Assembly: GCA_014773175.1 (NCBI GenBank)
Contig: VXCM01000039.1
Location: 169,001 to 233,000 of the forward strand
Direction of reading: 5' to 3'
Length of the DNA stretch: 64,000 nt
Origin: Lucifuga dentata
Lineage: Eukaryota > Chordata > Actinopteri > Ophidiiformes > Bythitidae
Both the position numbers and the translations under genes were made by a program. The notes under the pieces were generated by a model, which made no database searches, had not been told where the DNA came from, and was given only the letters and a program-made list of their open reading frames with translations. Of this stretch, positions 25,758-37,586 are shown one piece after another (position 1 is the first letter of the stretch; every line of letters starts with the position of its first letter).

Positions 25758-26171
25758 GGGGATGGGATGTTCTTAGCTACAGCACAGAGATTTTAAACCT
25801 ACACCAAGTTATGGTAGTCCATCCTGTTACCTGTTAAACCTGCAGAAAGAAGGAAATGTTACCTGCGAGGCTAAGGCCAAGAGAAGAGAAGAGAGGTAAG
25901 AGGAAAAAAAGAATCACAGTGAGTTTTTCCAGCATAAAGCCATGATTTGCTTTGCATAAACAACAACAACAATAGTAGGCAGGTTCCTCTGTAGAAGCCA
26001 CACAATGAGCTCAAGGGTTCCTCATAACATCTCATTATAGTTAATGAGCGCTGTGTGTTTACAATGTGTAGCTCTATAGAGCTAGCAGTGTTTACCCATC
26101 CCCTCTGCTCAATGGAGATCACTCAGCACACCCCAAAACAAAGGAGGATTTGTTTAGCCATGGGCTGTGTT

Positions 26172-26194
26172 CCCCCCCCCCCGNCCCCCCCCCC
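26172..26194. repeat. Poly-C run with GN at 26183-26184
   Basis: C homopolymer broken by G and N; an assembly join in a homopolymer. Confidence 0.85.
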
Positions 26195-26429
26195 GGATCA
26201 TAGGGCTCAATCTAGCAGGCACAGTCTGTTAGCACTATCTCCCAAATTCATCACAGCTACAATGGAATCCCCAAATATATTTACAAACTACATAATTAAA
26301 ATAAATCAAACATTGTTAAATACTGTATCTGCCACTAACATCAATATGCAGCCACAATAGGCCAACTAAGACCTCAGAAATAAAGTGAATTATAAATAAA
26401 AGCCAAATATCACTATGTCGTCTACATCA

Positions 26430-26760
26430 GCAAGCATTAGCTTAGTCTGTCTTTATTGGCTGAGTCCAGCTGGATTCAATCAGTCACAGTGAATGCACCC
26501 AAGGACCAGCAGAGGTCTGGAGGGCTGAGTGCCCTGCACCTGGATATCCTGTCAAAAGCCTGGGACGACTACACACTCTGAGACAAGTGTGAAAAGATGT
26601 AACACTATCCACATCCTCTACTACTGGAGAATTGAATAATCACATCAAGGATTCATGGACTATAACTTCTGCAGATGAAGTTTTCAATCTGATTATCCAT
26701 TTCTTTGAGTTTGCCAGTGTCTCAGAACAGCTAATATAGCTGATGTGCCTTGCTTTCACA
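26430..26760. promoter_or_regulatory. Candidate conserved non-coding element
   Basis: GCATTAGCTTAGTCTGTC, GGATTCAATCAGTCACAGTG and CAATCTGATTATCC lie in repeat-free sequence. Confidence 0.25.
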
Positions 26761-26929
26761 CACCTCCATAATTAAACAAGTAAGAAAATAACAGAAGAGG
26801 AGAAAATTGAACATCTAAAATGTTTCCTGAACATCATATCTGCATCAATACAACACATACCTCACTGAATCATACATCTGTGCAATAATTAAGAAAATAA
26901 TTATCAGCACCTAAGCTCCAGGAGAGTTC

Positions 26930-27290
26930 TGCATGATAAGCTCTTCTCTTAATCAGTGTGTTAGGAAGCATGACAATAAAGAGGCTGATTGCGTCCTGTG
27001 TTGAGTGTGTGTTAATCTCTGATTAACATCTGTGTGTGATCTTGTGGAAGTATGGCACCAATGAGCCCTATGTGCACACAGGGCATGAAATATCCAGGCA
27101 TGTAATAACATTTTATTTACAAAGGGCCCAGTGGGCACAATGCATGCCAGCACTGCCAAACTGAGCCCAATACAATCCACTCGAGTGCATTATATTACCC
27201 TGGCAATTCCACTGGAGACAGGAAATGGGAATGGCTTTAGACACACTGGCTTAATAGGAGCTGATAGTTGATGGATACCTGCAAGGCAAA
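26930..27290. promoter_or_regulatory. Candidate conserved non-coding element
   Basis: Includes GTTAATCTCTGATTAACATC (an imperfect inverted pair of GTTAAT sites), CATGTAATAACATTTTATTT and CTTAATAGGAGCTGATAG. Confidence 0.35.
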
Positions 27291-28199
27291 CCTAATCCTT
27301 CAACAATCCTTCAACAAAGCAGAGCAGGCTACCTATAAAAGCAGACAGGCTGATAACTAAAGCCATGACAAGGACCATAATGGAAGGCCAGTCCACTTAA
27401 CCCACCCAGCCCAAATCCTTCAGTTGTCTATAGGAAGACCTGCATCTCTTCCCCACTCAGGACCAAAGCAGGAGTGTATTTCAGGGAGGAATGTGAGGCA
27501 TGCAGACCGCAACACCCATCCACTCCTCTTAAATCAATGGTGCATATACCAGGAACCTGCTGGATCCAAGTCAATAAAGCACAGTATTTCAGCACACAGC
27601 GGACAAAACATGAATGCATACCAAACGTTAAATCATTAGCATGTGAAATGACAGGAGTGTGTGGAAAAGTCATGCATGGCAAGAACATGTTGGAGAGTGT
27701 CGCCAATGTGCAGAACAGAGGCGGTGTGTTTAGGCAAGTGTGCATGTACAATCAGAAAAACAAATTTTAAAAAAATGAGTCATTATATTTCACTATTTTC
27801 AAGTTTTCTGGTTTAATATACATACAATACATCCACTGTATCCACTATAAAGCAGAAGGTTCAAAGTATGGCAACTTACATGTGGACTGAAATGAATGCA
27901 CGAGCATAGAATATATGAAAATATATGGCTCAATTCATATTCATTGTTGCTATGAATTGACAGCTTATCTGAATAATCTCCACTTTATGCAAGTGTGAAA
28001 ATATCACCTATAGGCTGACCTAATGCTCCCTCAGGGGCTCAGAAGAATCACGTCATTTATCTGAAAAATAATATTCTTGGCCAAAATGGCATTTGTTTGG
28101 CATGGCTGTATTCATTTTAATGGAAAATGTGTCAACAAACAAAAATATTTAGTGCACAGATTTTGTATTAAAACATATTACAAATACCAAAGAGAAACT

Positions 28200-28210
28200 C
28201 AGCAAAACAC

Positions 28211-28246
<36 letters not shown>

Positions 28247-28277
28247 AGAAACACAAATCATAACGNCAGCAAAACAC

Positions 28278-28313
<36 letters not shown>

Positions 28314-28332
28314 AGAAACACAAATCATAACG
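28200..28332. repeat. Identical 66-bp direct duplication with CA tract across a single N (assembly join)
   Basis: CAGCAAAACACCTACACACA ... AAATCATAACG occurs at 28200-28265 and 28267-28332 with N at 28266. The CA tract is thereby counted twice. Confidence 0.88.
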
Positions 28333-28686
28333 CTTTACATAGTATTTCTCTCATCATTCTTCATATGTGCAGTAAATAAAATAGCCTGAAAAAAATCTTT
28401 TGGAAAAACAATGATATTTTATAAATTCACCAAGAGCATCATAAATTTTTGGTCTATTTATATATTTTCTGTGTTACTGTACATTTATATTTACAGTGGA
28501 CAGATATAAACAAACCCTGTTAACCGTGCGTCCACACACAGCAACATATAAAAGCTCAGCTATTTTAAAGGGTTTTTTTATGCTGTCTTTTCCCCTTTAA
28601 AGATTCTGTTATAATGAATATATCCAAAACTCCATTAAGCATAAAAGACAGACACCAAACCCTCACTTCCACTTTTCACAACATAA

Positions 28687-28705
28687 CACACACACACGTG
28701 CGCGC

Positions 28706-28736
<31 letters not shown>
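28687..28736. repeat. (CA)n microsatellite with GTGCGCGC interruption
   Basis: CACACACGTGCGCGCACACG precedes about 13 CA units; mostly alternating purine-pyrimidine. Confidence 0.9.
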
Positions 28737-28879
28737 AACAAGCTCCTGGCATCACTTTCAATGAGAGCTGTGGCTTTCAAGCTGCTTTGGTGTCCTACAA
28801 AATTTCCATATGAGAGGCTATTTACGACTCAACAAAATTTCTGTGTGTTTCCATGAGAGTTCAGTCCATTCCTGTGATG

Positions 28880-29180
28880 GAACAAAATGAAAAGCCTGCC
28901 TTACTTGTTGCACGCAATTAAGCCCCTGCGAAAAGACAGTCGGGGCAGTTTAACATTTCATAGGGCTGTAATTATTCTTTAACTGTTAGAAAGTGTTGTC
29001 CCCTAGGAGCCAATTACTTGAAAAGCGCTCATCACACGCAAGATATATACAAACAAATCCTTCAAGCACAAAGTAAATGTTTAAACATTAAAAGGGATGA
29101 GCGGAGGAACCCATAGCAATCAGTTTTGGTAGAAGCTAATTACTAATAAGAGCAGCAACCCCGTTGTGTTAGATAATTAT
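28880..29180. promoter_or_regulatory. Candidate conserved non-coding element
   Basis: GCACGCAATTAAGCCCC, GGGCTGTAATTATTC, GCCAATTACTTG, GAAGCTAATTACTAATAAGA and TTAGATAATTATGAC give at least five ATTA-core sites in 280 bp. Confidence 0.4.
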
Positions 29181-29754
29181 GACACAAACTCGCACCTCAA
29201 ACACACAGAGCCCCTGGCTGGCTGCTGTACCGTGGCTCTTCTGATCTCACACACATATACACACACACAGACACACACACGCACACACATTGACAGCAGA
29301 GGCCAAAGGGACTGACACAGGAAGCTCATCACTGGCACCAGCATGTCAGCAAATGCAGAAAAAAAAAAAAAAAAAAAAATCACATTATAAGTCTTTTTTT
29401 CTACAGTCTGATTTTGATCTTTAAATATACTTATTTGAGGAAATCTAGCAAAACAAAATAACTAATGGAAGCATTGTGAGGATGCATTTTTGAATTTGTC
29501 ATTTGTTTTACTAAATAAGTACATATAAATAAGATAAATCATAAAAGTGGGATGAAGTTTATATCACTTAATAGTTTATATCATTTTATTTAAAAAATCA
29601 AAAAAAAAAGAAATACTTTAAAAAACAATTCCAGAGGTTGGTTTGGACACTGCACTGAGTAAATTACACCACTTATTTTCAAGTAAAATAAAAACTTTAA
29701 ATTCAATATTAGACTAAGTGGCTAAGATGGATAATTCCTCAGTTCAACAATCAT

Positions 29755-30075
29755 ATTAACCTCCACTTACTCTCGACATCTGCTTGGCCTGTTGTTTGCT
29801 CATCTAATCAATCTCCTTCAGCCTTGTTCTTTAATGTCTTACCACGTTTGGCCATCTCTAAATATCCGCTAATGCCTGGGAAACATCAGGCCCTCAATGA
29901 TAGCACTGTAAATGTAATTTATTTCTCACTCATGCAAGCACTTGAGCTAAACGATTATGGCTACTGAGGAGCGGCTCACTATATAAGATAAATATTGATT
30001 GACTGGAGGGTTTGTTAGCTACATTGAAGCACCATTAGAAAGGGAGAATATGAGGAGATGTCTATAAAGAAGTGG
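29755..30075. promoter_or_regulatory. Candidate conserved non-coding element
   Basis: CATCTAATCAATCTCC, TATCCGCTAATGCCTGG, CTAAACGATTATGGC and AAATATTGATTGACTGG occur in complex sequence. Confidence 0.35.
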
Positions 30076-30171
30076 GGGTGGGGCGTGAGTTAAATAAAGA
30101 ATAAGATGTTTGGCTACAAGCAACCATTTCACAGGAACTTTCAATCTTCAGATCCAAAAGTAAACTGATTG

Positions 30172-30172
<1 letters not shown>

Positions 30173-30209
<37 letters not shown>
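30173..30209. repeat. (TC)n microsatellite
   Basis: About 18 uninterrupted TC units. Confidence 0.9.
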
Positions 30210-30211
<2 letters not shown>

Positions 30212-30754
30212 GCACCATTTGTTATGAATCCTCCTCCTGTCCGTTTAACAGCGGTGTGATAAAAACATGATGACGTGCACATCTGTCCTCCTTGTTTCCC
30301 TGTGTCCACTGTGGACAGGACTGGGATTTGCCAAAAAAAATATGTAACTGGATTACACTAATGTAATGATTAAAATGTGACATTTTTAACAAATAATCCC
30401 ATATGCAGATAATTAATAATTAGTTTTTGTAACAAGTACTTAATAATAAAAATATATTTTAACACTGACTAGAAGGGCATTCATTAGAGGGCATTCCTCT
30501 GCCTAAGCCTTGATAGAATTTGTGTTGTTGTAATAATATACTGGCTAAAAGAGAAAGAAACAACCATAATAATAATAACATGAATCATTCACTTTATTTC
30601 TCATAAAAAAAACTGTTGTTTTTAAAATTAACTGATGCAGACCAAATTGCACCTATTTTCCCGCTAAGTTTGGTGTATTACTATGGAAGGAATTACAAAA
30701 ATATAAGAAAAATGTCCTATTTCACAATGTTATATAAGAATTCATTTTCAAATC

Positions 30755-30945
30755 ATTTTAAAAATTCATGGATCCACTCTTGGATCCAGAATGGCACACA
30801 ATAATGAGTTCTGGCCTGGGCCCTGCCCACGCCTCCACAAAGTTTTGTCAAAATGGATTCAGAACTTAATGACTAATTCTGCTAACCAACAAACAAACCA
30901 ATAGCTGTGGGTGAAATCATAACCTTCTTGGTGGATGTAATAATC
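30755..30945 (+). mobile_element. LINE-type 3' tail fragment
   Basis: Contains GGATCCAGAATGGCACACAA, CTGGCCTGGGCCCTGCCCAC, GCCTCCACAAAGTTTTGTCA, CTGCTAACCAACAAACAAAC and ATAACCTTCTTGGTGGATGT in the order seen in a very common fish retrotransposon 3' end (CATAACCTCCTTGGCGGAGG in intact copies). The assignment to an RTE-like LINE is from memory and not certain. Only the non-coding tail is present. Confidence 0.6.
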
Positions 30946-31104
30946 CCAGTCCTGGTGATGAATAATGAAAGGAAAATCTATGTCAGTCTGGATGAAAGTG
31001 TCATATACTGTAAATGCCAAAAAATGTAGAAATTGGACAGAAACACTTGAATGGGCCTTTATAAGGATCGTGGCCTCTGTATCTCAAGTGTTAAGTTACC
31101 ACAA

Positions 31105-31111
<7 letters not shown>

Positions 31112-31153
<42 letters not shown>
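31112..31153. repeat. (CA)n microsatellite
   Basis: About 21 uninterrupted CA units preceded by CTCTC. Confidence 0.9.
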
Positions 31154-31155
<2 letters not shown>

Positions 31156-31929
31156 TGATGCTTGCCTTGTTTCATCGTCCTTGACATTACATTGTAGCAG
31201 CATCTCCAGAGGCCCAAGCATAACCTCAAAATCCTGTTTAGCCAAATTAACATTAGGAGCAGCAAACCCTTTGTGATGTAATATATGAGATGGATTGCTT
31301 TGAAAATCATTATCACGCGTGCATCTTAACGATTCTCAAGTCACCGTGCAAGCACAGACTAAATGATATGTGCATTTCATATCAACACCCTCACAAGTAC
31401 ACGATTATGATGTGTGTTTAGTGTAATAAGCATACAGTATGTATGTGAAAGTGTGTGCTTATATGTGTGTGTATGCTATATTTGTGTGTCCTGTGTATGC
31501 GTGTTTTTGTCATATGCTGTCAAACTTTAGCATGACCCTCATTTACTGCAGACACACTGGCCACACACACACACACACATTACACAGGATATTTCCAGCA
31601 TTGTAAACAGCATGTTGTTGATGTGTGAGACTGACTGAGAAAGAAACAAAGCTGTCTCAAATCCCATTTGGGTTGAGAGGCAGCCCATATGGAAAGTTAC
31701 CAAATAGTGCTAATACTGCTAATAGGATGTTCCACTCTAAATAGAAGCTCATGTTAATACCCAGATTTTCATTCATGCTGGAAATTGTAGTTTTAAATTA
31801 CAGTTTAATGCTTCAGATTTTTAATAAAAAAAGCCCCCAAAAAACCTTCACAGCAACACAAAAATTACCACAGCCTCTGAACAGAGCCTCAGCCTCCCAT
31901 TGTCAGCCAATTACTATGCAATCTCTTTC

Positions 31930-32070
31930 TTATGACTGAATAGCTCACTGTTAGCAAATAATGAAAAGGCAATTATGGCAAAGCTGTGTTCATATTACCC
32001 TCTTCATTTTATGCAGGCTGTAATTATTGTCAATCCTAGAGGCTTACTCTACCATGTAAGAGGCAGCAGG
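31930..32070. promoter_or_regulatory. Candidate conserved non-coding element, short
   Basis: GCAAATAATGAAAAGGCAAT followed by TATGGCAAAGC and GGCTGTAATTATTGTCAATC. Confidence 0.3.
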
Positions 32071-32799
32071 GAAGAAAATGGAGTGGGCTGGTGCATGGCA
32101 AATTGGAAATGTCACAGCTACCTTTTTATCAGCACCACTAGACCCCTGCGTGCATGTGTGACTTCACATAAACGTACATGTGCACATATACACGGACGTA
32201 TGCACGTACACACTTTACGTAAACACACACTACTCCGAGTGTCCAGGGTGAACATTTATTTACACATTAAGACAAATTCTGTATTTACTCACATATTCAC
32301 CAATCGTATCGCAAATCCACCTCAGTCAAAAAAAAAAAAAAAAAAAAAATGCATACACAGCATATGCCAAGTGATGTGTGTTTTCAGAATCTTTACCTCA
32401 AGCTGTACTTAACTGTAGCACAAAGTGCCATGCTAGTGGGTGCTAGAAATAAATAAATAAATAAACTGATAGATGAAGTGGATGTGAAAACACACACACG
32501 CATGCACACACGCTTTTGTTCCTCCCTTTTTTCCTGAAAACAATGATTCCCTGAAGACTCCTGGTTTTCTTTCCCTGCCAGTGTCTGTCTAACAGCAAAG
32601 TGGTGGATATATTCCTTTTGCCTTGGCCCTCATTAGCTGTCTCCATGCTGTTCAGTAATAGGGAGTGGCACATAAATGATTCCCTTTATAGAGTTTGATG
32701 TGCCACACTGAGACGACCACAGCCCCCGTATGGACAGCACCCCCTTCAATCCCCCACATCANCCCCCGATGGAGAGCACAAGGGGATGGCTGGAGGACA

Positions 32800-33260
32800 G
32801 AGTGGTTTGTGACATGCATGACAAACGTCTTAGCCGATGCTGGCGTTAATTCTAATGGGCGGTGGTGACCCTTAAAAAAACATCTCATCTGTGTTTGCCT
32901 AGGTACCACAAGCAGAGGTACATAATTAGGGGGGTGGTGCATTAATAATGGCCCACGCACAAGTAAAGACTTTGGTGCACCATCACTAGGCATGGCGATG
33001 GTGAGATGGAAATATAGAAGGGATTTACAAGCAGGAAGTGCAGCAAGGAGAGATCTTTTGTCAATACTCTTGCATGCATCCCTGACAAATCAAAGTGAAT
33101 AAACAATGTCGTGATTCCAGCGTACCTTGACAGGCGGGAAGCAGGTCTACTAACACGATTCTGACGGCAGACTTTTCAAGGTCAGCCTTTAAGCTCTTTA
33201 ACTGCACTGTTTCAGGCTTTGCACCAAATTCAACTCGACATCCACATACCTGGCAAGCAC
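32800..33260. promoter_or_regulatory. Candidate conserved non-coding element
   Basis: GCGTTAATTCTAATGGGCGG, ACATAATTAGGGGGGTGG and GCATTAATAATGGCCC are followed by a second complex stretch with CAAATCAAAGTGAATAAACA (33085-33108) and GATTCTGACGGCAG. Confidence 0.35.
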
Positions 33261-34269
33261 ATTCATAATATATTTTTGAAAGTTATTTTCTCCTTTTTCT
33301 TTTTCTTTTTTCACTTTGTCCCGCAGAAGCCAGTGCTGCTCCTTTTGTGTTTAACAAGATTCTTGAAAGTGTGCATGAGGGAAAAGTGCATTTCTTAAAG
33401 GGAGGCGTTGCACTACACGAGGCTGTCTTCCAAACGTGCTTTTCAAATGGATACTGAAGCCTGTCACAGTCATATTACTTTACCTCTAACATAATAGCAT
33501 CGTCTAGTGCACTCCAACACAAAAGGCAGCCAGGGAAACATCACAACAGGATCAGGGAGAAGAAAAGCCCTCTTTTAACTTTCAAAACTTCTTAAGTTCT
33601 CAGAGCACACACAGAGTTCGGTGTGCTGCGAGCTTAAGTACATGCATTTAGAAAAAGGGTGGAGAGAGAGGCAGTAAAAACAGTGTAGTCATTATAGCTC
33701 ACTTGAGTGTCATTTTGGCATTGTTATGTCGTTGCTTGACTTCAGATGTGTAACTGAAATCACTCTTCTGTTGTCTTTTGGCCTGATGGCTGTTAGGTGG
33801 AGCTACACAGCACACAAACAAACCCAAAAGATGCCAATTTACTTCTCTACACAGTTATCCATATCTGTGGATCTTGAAATAAGGTGAGAGAAAACAGTGA
33901 CATTTTGCGGAGATTGCTCCATTTTTCGGAAACAGATCACACGCTAACAAAGCACAAACAACAGCAACCTGTACGTGTGTCTGCACATCTGTATCAGAGA
34001 ATTCTCCTATTTCATGTCATGATTGTCACAAACCCTTAAAGCAAGTGGCCTGTGTGTTTGTCAGCTCAGTTTGATGTTTCACACACACACACACACACAC
34101 TGATAGCTCGCGAATGATCATGCATCCTCCACCTCTGCCATGGAAAAACTGAGCTATAAAGAAAGAAAGGAAGAAGACATAATAATACCCTTCATCCCTC
34201 AAGTCATGTGAACTCAAACAAATTATTTTCTGTAATAACAGGTAGTGTCAATCTGCAGAGGCACGATAT

Positions 34270-34640
34270 GTGAATAACACAAAATGACCAATTACACTAA
34301 ACCTGGCAGCTTTAATTTCCTGCCTCTGAGGACAATAAATAAACATGGCTTCAACGAAGGCGCAAGTGGAAAGTGCTCTGCTATCAAAGTCATCCTCGTG
34401 TTATTTTCTTTGATTAGCTGCCAAGGCCCAGATACCCCCGCCTGTTTCAAGTCATTTGAGGCGTTCAAAATGAAATTATAGAGCATCTCTTCGAGATATT
34501 AGTGTTAAAGAGCAAGTAGCCCATGGCTACAGTAATCCCCTGTTAATCCTGACCTAATGAGACTGAGCATGAGAGAAGGGGAAACACAGGGTTAAATGGC
34601 ATTAGAGAGACTTACTGGGGTGGTATAAGCCTTCTTTAAG
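34270..34640. promoter_or_regulatory. Candidate conserved non-coding element, one of the strongest
   Basis: CCAATTACACTAAACC, GCAGCTTTAATTTCCTGCC, TTTGATTAGCTGCCAAGGCC, CCTGTTAATCCTGACC and CCTAATGAGACTG are spread over 340 bases of even, repeat-free composition. Frames on both strands are open but unrecognised. Confidence 0.42.
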
Positions 34641-34793
34641 GGTAAATTATGACAGTTTCTACAACAACAACAGTATAATGTAATGTCTTCTCAGTGAAAC
34701 AGGGCAGCTATATGCTTATGCAAAGCGGTTTTTCATATACTAATTCAAAATTATTTTTAAAGAGAATTTTGTAATGTTGGCAAAATGTTAAAT

Positions 34794-34850
34794 GTGCTAT
34801 AGAAATATAGCACAGTTAAGCAAGTGAAATATGCATTTCACTTGCTTAAC
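34794..34850. repeat. Two adjacent perfect hairpins
   Basis: The first hairpin has 7-bp arms, GTGCTAT (34794-34800) and ATAGCAC (34807-34813). The second, one base later, has 16-bp arms GTTAAGCAAGTGAAAT (34815-34830) and its reverse complement (34835-34850) with loop ATGC. Confidence 0.88.
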
Positions 34851-35490
34851 ACACATAGGAATTGATGTTTTGATTTGATAATTAATAATATACCATTCTG
34901 AATGTTTCAGTCCTAGTCAACATGCAGTTTGTGCAAGGATTTCACGTCTAGCAACAGTAAATGAAAAACTGTCCATAGCCTTGTAGAAACTGTGTGTTTG
35001 CGCTGAGTATCACCAGAATACACACTAAGGGAGTGAAAGGAAGAAATGGGGAAGGGAAGGTTGACAGAAGGAAGGTTAGAATGAAATTAAAAATTCTTTG
35101 CCAACGATTAATTTGTAACTTTAAAGAAAATAAAAATTTTGAACCAGTAATAATCAGTTTACTTACAAGTACCATTGTAATGGGTGACTTTCACTTTGAG
35201 TCAGCTGAATTAAACATATTTATTCCAAAACTGATTTCCCATATTATAAAAAAACTATATGATTCCTCTTAGTGTAGAATTATCCCATGTTGACTTAGTT
35301 CCAAACAAATCTGTTTCAAAGGTGCTTTAATAAAGGCAGTAACAGAGGAGTAAGGTGCTGTGGGGTGTCAGTGGGGTGGCCAAACCCTTCCAAAGAAAAC
35401 ACAACGCTCAGCACCCAGATCAGCAGAGCACTTCCTCCTCACACATCTCTGATCATTAAATGGTGATACTCAGAAGAAGTGGACCTAGAA

Positions 35491-35519
35491 AACACATACA
35501 CACACACACACACACACAC

Positions 35520-35562
<43 letters not shown>
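35491..35562. repeat. Compound (CA)n(GA)n microsatellite
   Basis: CA units to about 35520, then GAGAGAGAAAGAGAG... to 35562, 100 bp left of the Z-DNA-type tract. Confidence 0.9.
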
Positions 35563-35563
<1 letters not shown>

Positions 35564-35662
35564 GTGAACCCTTTAAACCTGAGATTGAGAGCAGAATTTA
35601 TCTTTCAAGAATTCATAAATTAATCACCAAGGGGTGAAAATGTCCAAACAAATACATGAAAG

Positions 35663-35688
35663 CATGTGTGTGTGTGTGTGTGTGCGCG

Positions 35689-35734
<46 letters not shown>
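35663..35734. repeat. 72-bp (GT)n(GC)n(CA)n alternating purine-pyrimidine tract
   Basis: GCATGTGTGT... passes through GCGCGCACGCGCGC into (CA)n without breaking purine-pyrimidine alternation. It is largely self-complementary, so it could form Z-DNA or a cruciform. Confidence 0.9.
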
Positions 35735-35738
<4 letters not shown>

Positions 35739-35979
35739 GTACGTATAGAATCTGCTCTGATCCTTGACTGTTAATTAAGCCTACAGCTTTACACATTCAC
35801 ACTTGCTTGCATACACACCAGTTACTCACTCACACATCCTTGCACATACACAGTCAGAGTTCACAGGTCATAAATTAACCCACAGTTAACAAAATGAACA
35901 ACCACACTCTTTTTCTCTGTATTTTACACACACACAACACACACACACATACACACACACACACATAGGACTGTCAGAT

Positions 35980-36150
35980 TAAAGAGGTTCCTTAATTTGT
36001 GTGACTCGATAGAGTTTTGCTGGCTAATGAGATTGGGCTAATTGGTATCGTTACTGTAATCTCCTGAGGCGCAGGACAACACGTTTAAACATATACCCAC
36101 TGATTACACTTAAAACCTGCCAGCGATGCTAAAGGTCATTAGCGCCTGTG
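35980..36150. promoter_or_regulatory. Candidate conserved non-coding element
   Basis: GGCTAATGAGATTGGGCTAA, TTGGTATCGTTACTGTAATC and GGTCATTAGCGCC lie directly right of CA-rich repeats. Confidence 0.35.
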
Positions 36151-36689
36151 TTCATTTCCAAAGCCATGCAGTGTAATGGGGAGGGGAGCCCATATAACAC
36201 TGCATAGGTTCACCAGGGTTAAAACATTCATTTGCTAATTTCAGGATGCATGTTGCCAAAAGAACACATGCTGTAATTACAAGAAAAACTATAACAAGCT
36301 GAAGTAAAACTCTTAGACATAAGCATGGATCACACCACACAACCCATTTTCCAGGCAAATTAAAGCATATGTTGTTGCACTGAACACTTAATTTGGTTAA
36401 AACCCAATAAACACACATCATTTGACCCCAGACAAGTCAAGTTTAACAGTTTTTGAAATACAAAGATACATTTATTCCTAGTTGGCACTGTTGTGGCATT
36501 TGTTGTTCAGGAATAGCACTAACAATTTAACACAGTTACTGTAAATAAAATCTATAACATCTAAGGTACATATTTGATGGCATTTCATCTTTATGGGACA
36601 AATTAGTGAAAAGAGCAGCAAAGCTACTTGGTGTATTCAGTCACTAGTAGGAGAAATACCTGCTGTAAAAGCTGGAAAAACCAGTACAT

Positions 36690-36965
36690 TACTGCACTGA
36701 AAAAAATGCTACTTTGAATTTATTTAATTTTTATATGTCAAGTGGTTTCACAAAATAAATTTACTTAGATTTGTCTATATATTTTTAAGTTGACTGTATT
36801 TAATATTTATAAGTAATTTCAGTGAAATTAAATTTGTAGTTTTAGTTAAAACAAATTATTCACTTAAATTTCCTTCATCATTCCAAACAGACCTATGTTG
36901 AGTAAACTTAAACACATTTAATTAGTTTGGCTCAATATTTTTGAGTAAATGTAGGTCAGTCCAGT
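36690..36965. mobile_element. AT-rich probable MITE remnant
   Basis: Starts ACTGCACTGAAAAAAATGCT and carries tandem TTAAATT / AAGTTGACT / AGTTTTAGTTAAAACAAATT segments ending near TCAGTCCAGTGG. This composition resembles dispersed AT-rich fish repeats that I recognise only loosely. No clean terminal inverted repeat could be drawn. Confidence 0.3.
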
Positions 36966-37019
36966 GGTTTAATAAGGAAATATTACGTTTTTTTTGTTTT
37001 TTTTTTTAACCTTTGTTTT

Positions 37020-37222
37020 ATTCAGGGGTAGTTCACTGAGCATTAAATGCTCTTTTACAGGAACACTCTGCTCACAGACTCATATCATTCACACCTGGTG
37101 CCCAGGTAACCACAGACTCCACCTCTCTTCACCTCCCCAGCCCAGATTTCTGCTGCCAGTCCAAGGATTGAACCGATGACCTGTGGGTAGCAGCTTCTCT
37201 AACCTTTAGGTCACTACTGCCC
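37020..37222 (-). mobile_element. tRNA-derived SINE remnant
   Basis: On the minus strand it begins GGGCAGTAGTGACCTAAAGG with B-box GGTTCAATCC (37163-37172), followed by a TTGGACTGGCAGCAG body and ending near CACTGAATAAAACAAAGG-type sequence. The head-body arrangement is that of tRNA SINEs. It abuts the MITE at 37244. Confidence 0.65.
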
Positions 37223-37243
37223 ATTTAACACAGCTCCATGTGT

Positions 37244-37586
37244 ACACTCATGAAAAAATTGATGTTGACCCCTTTTAGATGTTACATATAAAAATTTAGC
37301 TTTAATTTACTGATTTCAACATGTTATTTTGTTCTGCACAATATTTTTGGATTAATTGGAATTAATAGAGATCATAATAGAGCTGTAACTTTTTTTTCTA
37401 GTTGCTTTTAATTAAATAAAATTAGAATGTTTGAAGCACTGGAAGATATAATTCCAANAAAAAAAAAAAAAAAAAATCAAAAATATTGAGCAGAACAAAA
37501 TAACACGTTGAAATCAGTTAAATAAGGATACATTTCTATATGTAACATCTAAAAGGGGTCAACATCAGTTTTTTTCAGTGTGTGTA
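37244..37586. mobile_element. Short MITE with about 105-bp terminal inverted repeats
   Basis: The left arm (about 37244-37350) and right arm (about 37478-37586) are reverse complements at roughly 90 percent identity by eye. Both contain GATGTTGACCCCTTTTAGAT, ATGTTACATATA, TGATTTCAAC and TTATTTTGTTCTGC. The spacer holds a poly-A run with a single N at 37458. It has no coding capacity and sits directly beside a SINE remnant ending near 37222. Confidence 0.75.

Noticed and set aside
28200..28332. Tandem duplication or CRISPR-like repeat pair
   Set aside because: Two copies only, split by a single N; an assembly overlap explains it and the genome is eukaryotic.
31975..32412. 145-codon plus-strand open frame
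   Set aside because: Ends in a poly-lysine run from a poly-A tract and has no homology that I recognise.
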